Below, piece after piece: positions 61,720 through 64,000 of a stretch of 64,000 nt of DNA (within the stretch, counting starts at the first letter, position 1; every line of letters begins with the position of its first letter). Origin of the DNA: Caecitellus pseudoparvulus (taxonomy: Eukaryota > Bigyra: Bicosoecida); assembly GCA_965644315.1 (NCBI GenBank), contig CBFFRQ010000031.1, positions 558,001 to 622,000 of the forward strand, in the 5' to 3' direction. A program made the position numbers and the translations under genes. The notes under the pieces were generated by a model that saw only the letters and a list, made by a program, of their open reading frames with translations, had not been told where the DNA came from and did not search any database.

Positions 61720-64000
61720 TCAGCCTGACCTCCCTCGCCAGGAAGCAGTGCTCGACTCCGTCGAAGACTTCAGTGTCGATGACGTGAAGCGGTTTACGAT
61801 GGCTTGCAGCTCGCTCTGAACGGATGGCATTCGAGACACAAGGGGCTCCGAAAAGGCTGTAAGCAATATCCGAGAAGCTTTGACAGTCCTGCCGAGCGAT
61901 GTGACGAGTTGCAAGTAGGCCGGCGCGACCACCAGCAAAAACAATATCACGAAGCATATCGTGATGACGAGCTCAGCCGTGCTCGTTGTAGCAAGCCTCA
62001 TCTCTGCCTTATCTTGAAAAGACACAGACAACGCGTCGTAGGCCCACCTCAAGTGCGGCTCCTCGAAGCCAGCAATGGAGTGCAAGGCAGTCACTGCCGG
62101 GGAAATACTCACTATGTCTGAGGCAGTGAGGGACGCATTTTCGCTGGGGATGAAAGCCAGTACCCGCCGTATCGATGAAAGTAAAGAGTGCGTGGCCGGC
62201 AGAGCACCACGCGTGACAGTCCCGTTGGCGAAGACTGGGCAGCCTGGCTGCGGGCTTCGAAGGCAGCCGTCCAAGAGCAGGAGGGAGAAAGCGAATCCCG
62301 TCGAGTCCAAGGGGTGCAAGGTGTCAACCCCCTCGCCTAAATCCAAAGGCACAAACTCTGTGCCTGACACCATTGCTTGCAGTGACCGGAAGGCTGACCC
62401 TTGGAGCTCCACTAAGGACCTTTCAGTCTGCACGCGACGAGAACTAGTCGCTTCAGAGAACAACGTTCCGACCGCAATTTGCATGTCCAGCTGAATCCCT
62501 TGGCTGCTTTGAGCAAGATAGAGGCGCTGGACGTCTTGCTGGACATCTTGCAAGGTTGTGGTCTCCAAAACGTAGTACACTCCGAGCCAGACGATCAAGG
62601 AAGCCACGGGAGCTTGGACCTTCGCAATGGTCCACTGCATCCAGTTCGCGCTGTCACTGCCTGTCCTTCGCTGGGCACCCACTCTAGGCTTTGCATCAGC
62701 CCGTGCCGCAGCGTCTGTACCTGCAAGACCCCCTGACCGGCGAAGATGCTTCTTTTTCTTCTCAACTGCAAACAACTGGTCCCAATCAGGCTCCCCCGTC
62801 CCATCTTCAACCGACACAGGGCTCAGGACCTGAGATGTGGACTTGCTTTGCTTCTTGTGCCAGTCAGCTTCAACCCCTAGGGCCTGGGAGCTTGGAGCGA
62901 GCCTTCCCTCTTCCTCCTCACCCTCCCCGTCAGAGTCAGAGTCACCATGCTCTGAACCGTTGCCGCCCTGCGCAGTGTAGTCTACATCGCCGATCATCTC
63001 ATCTGCAACGCGGCGCAAGTGAGCAGACAGCATGTCTGCCGTCAAGTCGCGCATGCGCCCGGCTGCCGCAGTCGGGACGTCAAGGAAAACAGACAGCGCC
63101 GACAAACGGTCCTGCGCCAAGCGCTTCACCAAGACGAAGAATGCGATTGCAACAGCAATGAACACAACAACAAAAATCGCTGCCACAAACAAAATCGTTA
63201 GGACTTCAAGTCCGTTGAAGTACTCAATGAGGTCGGCAAATTTGTGCTCCATTGACTCATCAAAAGCTGCAGCCTGCGCTGGTTGGTTGGACAAAACCTC
63301 CAGCAGTATAGGGAGAGACGAACCATTTGGAGCAATTTCATCAGCGCTCGCAAAACGAAGCACGTGAAGCCCGGAAAGCAAACTCTCAGTGGCTTCCGCG
63401 GGGTTCATGACAGACGAAGCTCCACCCGACGCAACCCTTGGAATGCTGCGTGTGGTCTCATACGCTAGCTGCTTGCCTCCAAGGATCTGGATGTCAGCGC
63501 TCAGCCGCTCTTTGACGGAGTCCAGTTCCAGAGTTAGGCCTGTGAGCAGTGTGGAGTGGTTCTGGAAAGTCCGGTCTGGGCGGTTGAGTGGGCTGTGCTC
63601 CTGCGCTTGGAGTTGCAAGGCCTTCACTTCCAGCAGCGTCTGGCGCGACAGAATAGCTCGACGTCCCCCGTCATACAACGAGCTGGTGTGCAAGCGACCA
63701 ATGCCAGTCGCGACAAGCTGTTGTGCCATGAGGGCAACAGCGATCACGGGAACGATTGCAAAGAGCGCGTACAAAATGTAGCGCATGCGCATGATGGCAA
63801 GGTCCGTAACCAAGCGCTGTGCGTCGATTACCTTGCGAATCATTGCTGCGTGAGCAGACTTCTTCTGGTCGCGCTGATGCTGTTGCTGGCTTTCAGCATG
63901 AGCCCGCCCCTGCCCTGCCGCCGGTACCTCAGCAACAACTAGCGCATCAGAGCCCTCCGCGGGGCTCGCAACTTGTTTGCTTTCTTTGCTTGGTCGAACG
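61720..64000 (-). CDS. Four-TM membrane protein with two extracellular loops (5' end beyond window)
   Basis: One frame is open from the right edge to a stop at 61720, about 760 residues; a Met at 63843 is available but the frame stays open 5' of it, so the start is probably outside. Four hydrophobic segments occur in two pairs: ILYALFAIVPVIAVALMAQQ and ILFVAAIFVVVFIAVAIAFF, then VASLIVWLGVYYVLE and LVITICFVILFLLVVAPAYL. Each pair encloses a loop of ~170-220 residues that is largely helical, like a sensor ectodomain. Between the pairs lies a cytosolic region with an acidic run (SDSDGEGEEEEG) and a basic one (EKKKKHLRRSG). The layout resembles TM-loop-TM sensor receptors; a relation to tiny-macrocyst-type (TmcB) proteins is conceivable but not shown. 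A downstream exon past 61720 is possible. Confidence 0.7.
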   Translation of the reverse strand, partial: VRPSKESKQVASPAEGSDALVVAEVPAAGQGRAHAESQQQHQRDQKKSAHAAMIRKVIDAQRLVTDLAIMRMRYILYALFAIVPVIAVALMAQQLVATGIGRLHTSSLYDGGRRAILSRQTLLEVKALQLQAQEHSPLNRPDRTFQNHSTLLTGLTLELDSVKERLSADIQILGGKQLAYETTRSIPRVASGGASSVMNPAEATESLLSGLHVLRFASADEIAPNGSSLPILLEVLSNQPAQAAAFDESMEHKFADLIEYFNGLEVLTILFVAAIFVVVFIAVAIAFFVLVKRLAQDRLSALSVFLDVPTAAAGRMRDLTADMLSAHLRRVADEMIGDVDYTAQGGNGSEHGDSDSDGEGEEEEGRLAPSSQALGVEADWHKKQSKSTSQVLSPVSVEDGTGEPDWDQLFAVEKKKKHLRRSGGLAGTDAAARADAKPRVGAQRRTGSDSANWMQWTIAKVQAPVASLIVWLGVYYVLETTTLQDVQQDVQRLYLAQSSQGIQLDMQIAVGTLFSEATSSRRVQTERSLVELQGSAFRSLQAMVSGTEFVPLDLGEGVDTLHPLDSTGFAFSLLLLDGCLRSPQPGCPVFANGTVTRGALPATHSLLSSIRRVLAFIPSENASLTASDIVSISPAVTALHSIAGFEEPHLRWAYDALSVSFQDKAEMRLATTSTAELVITICFVILFLLVVAPAYLQLVTSLGRTVKASRILLTAFSEPLVSRMPSVQSELQAIVNRFTSSTLKSSTESSTASWRGRSG

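Noticed and set aside
1-64000. Bacterial features: operons with ribosome binding sites, CRISPR arrays, insertion sequences
   Set aside because: The introns and proteins are eukaryotic and no direct-repeat arrays or transposase-like frames were found.

Overview
This is a gene-dense, GC-rich stretch of a nuclear genome from a single-celled flagellated eukaryote, such as an alga or free-living protist. The evidence is short GT-AG introns (21 inferred, about 65 to 166 nt), typical eukaryotic proteins (CCT chaperonin, condensin, RTEL1), and centriole and axoneme genes (SFI1-like, POC1, PF16/SPAG6), which imply cilia. All three standard stop codons remain plausible: TGA and TAG are used as stops and neither is read through in frame. 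The species cannot be fixed from the sequence. No tRNA, rRNA, CRISPR array or transposon was recognised.

Layout. 1-2942 (-): 5' part of an SFI1-like centrin-binding repeat protein that runs off the left edge. 3433-5481 (+): CCT7. 5595-7094 (+): STE24 CAAX protease. 7351-9343 (+): a ten-TM drug/metabolite-type transporter. 9397-10978 (-): POC1. 11317-12730 (+): an HtrA-type protease. 12964-14403 (+): DRG1 GTPase. 14693-16479 (+): PF16/SPAG6. 16726-20596 (+): RTEL1-like helicase. 20593-22714 (-): an unrecognised nuclear-looking protein whose stop codon shares a CTAG with the RTEL1 stop. 22872-58006 (-): a giant secreted-then-membrane protein of about 11,680 residues, more than half of the window. 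58361-61516 (-): condensin subunit CAP-G. 61720-64000 (-): a four-TM protein whose 5' end lies beyond the right edge. Gaps between genes are 53 to 490 bp.

The giant gene is the most striking object. Its second exon is one open frame of 34,694 nt. Along the protein it has a signal peptide, a thrombospondin-1-like motif, a very long IPT/TIG-rich beta-sandwich region, a block of other repeated modules, about 25 GCC2/GCC3-type cysteine motifs, roughly nine membrane segments, and a charged cytoplasmic tail with two CxxC pairs. A 656-bp block inside it is duplicated in frame at about 99% identity. It is probably a giant cell-surface adhesion or sensor protein, but no function can be assigned from sequence.

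The left 16 kb concentrates housekeeping genes with G/C-ending codons and centriolar/ciliary genes. RTEL1, the giant gene and CAP-G use visibly less biased codons.
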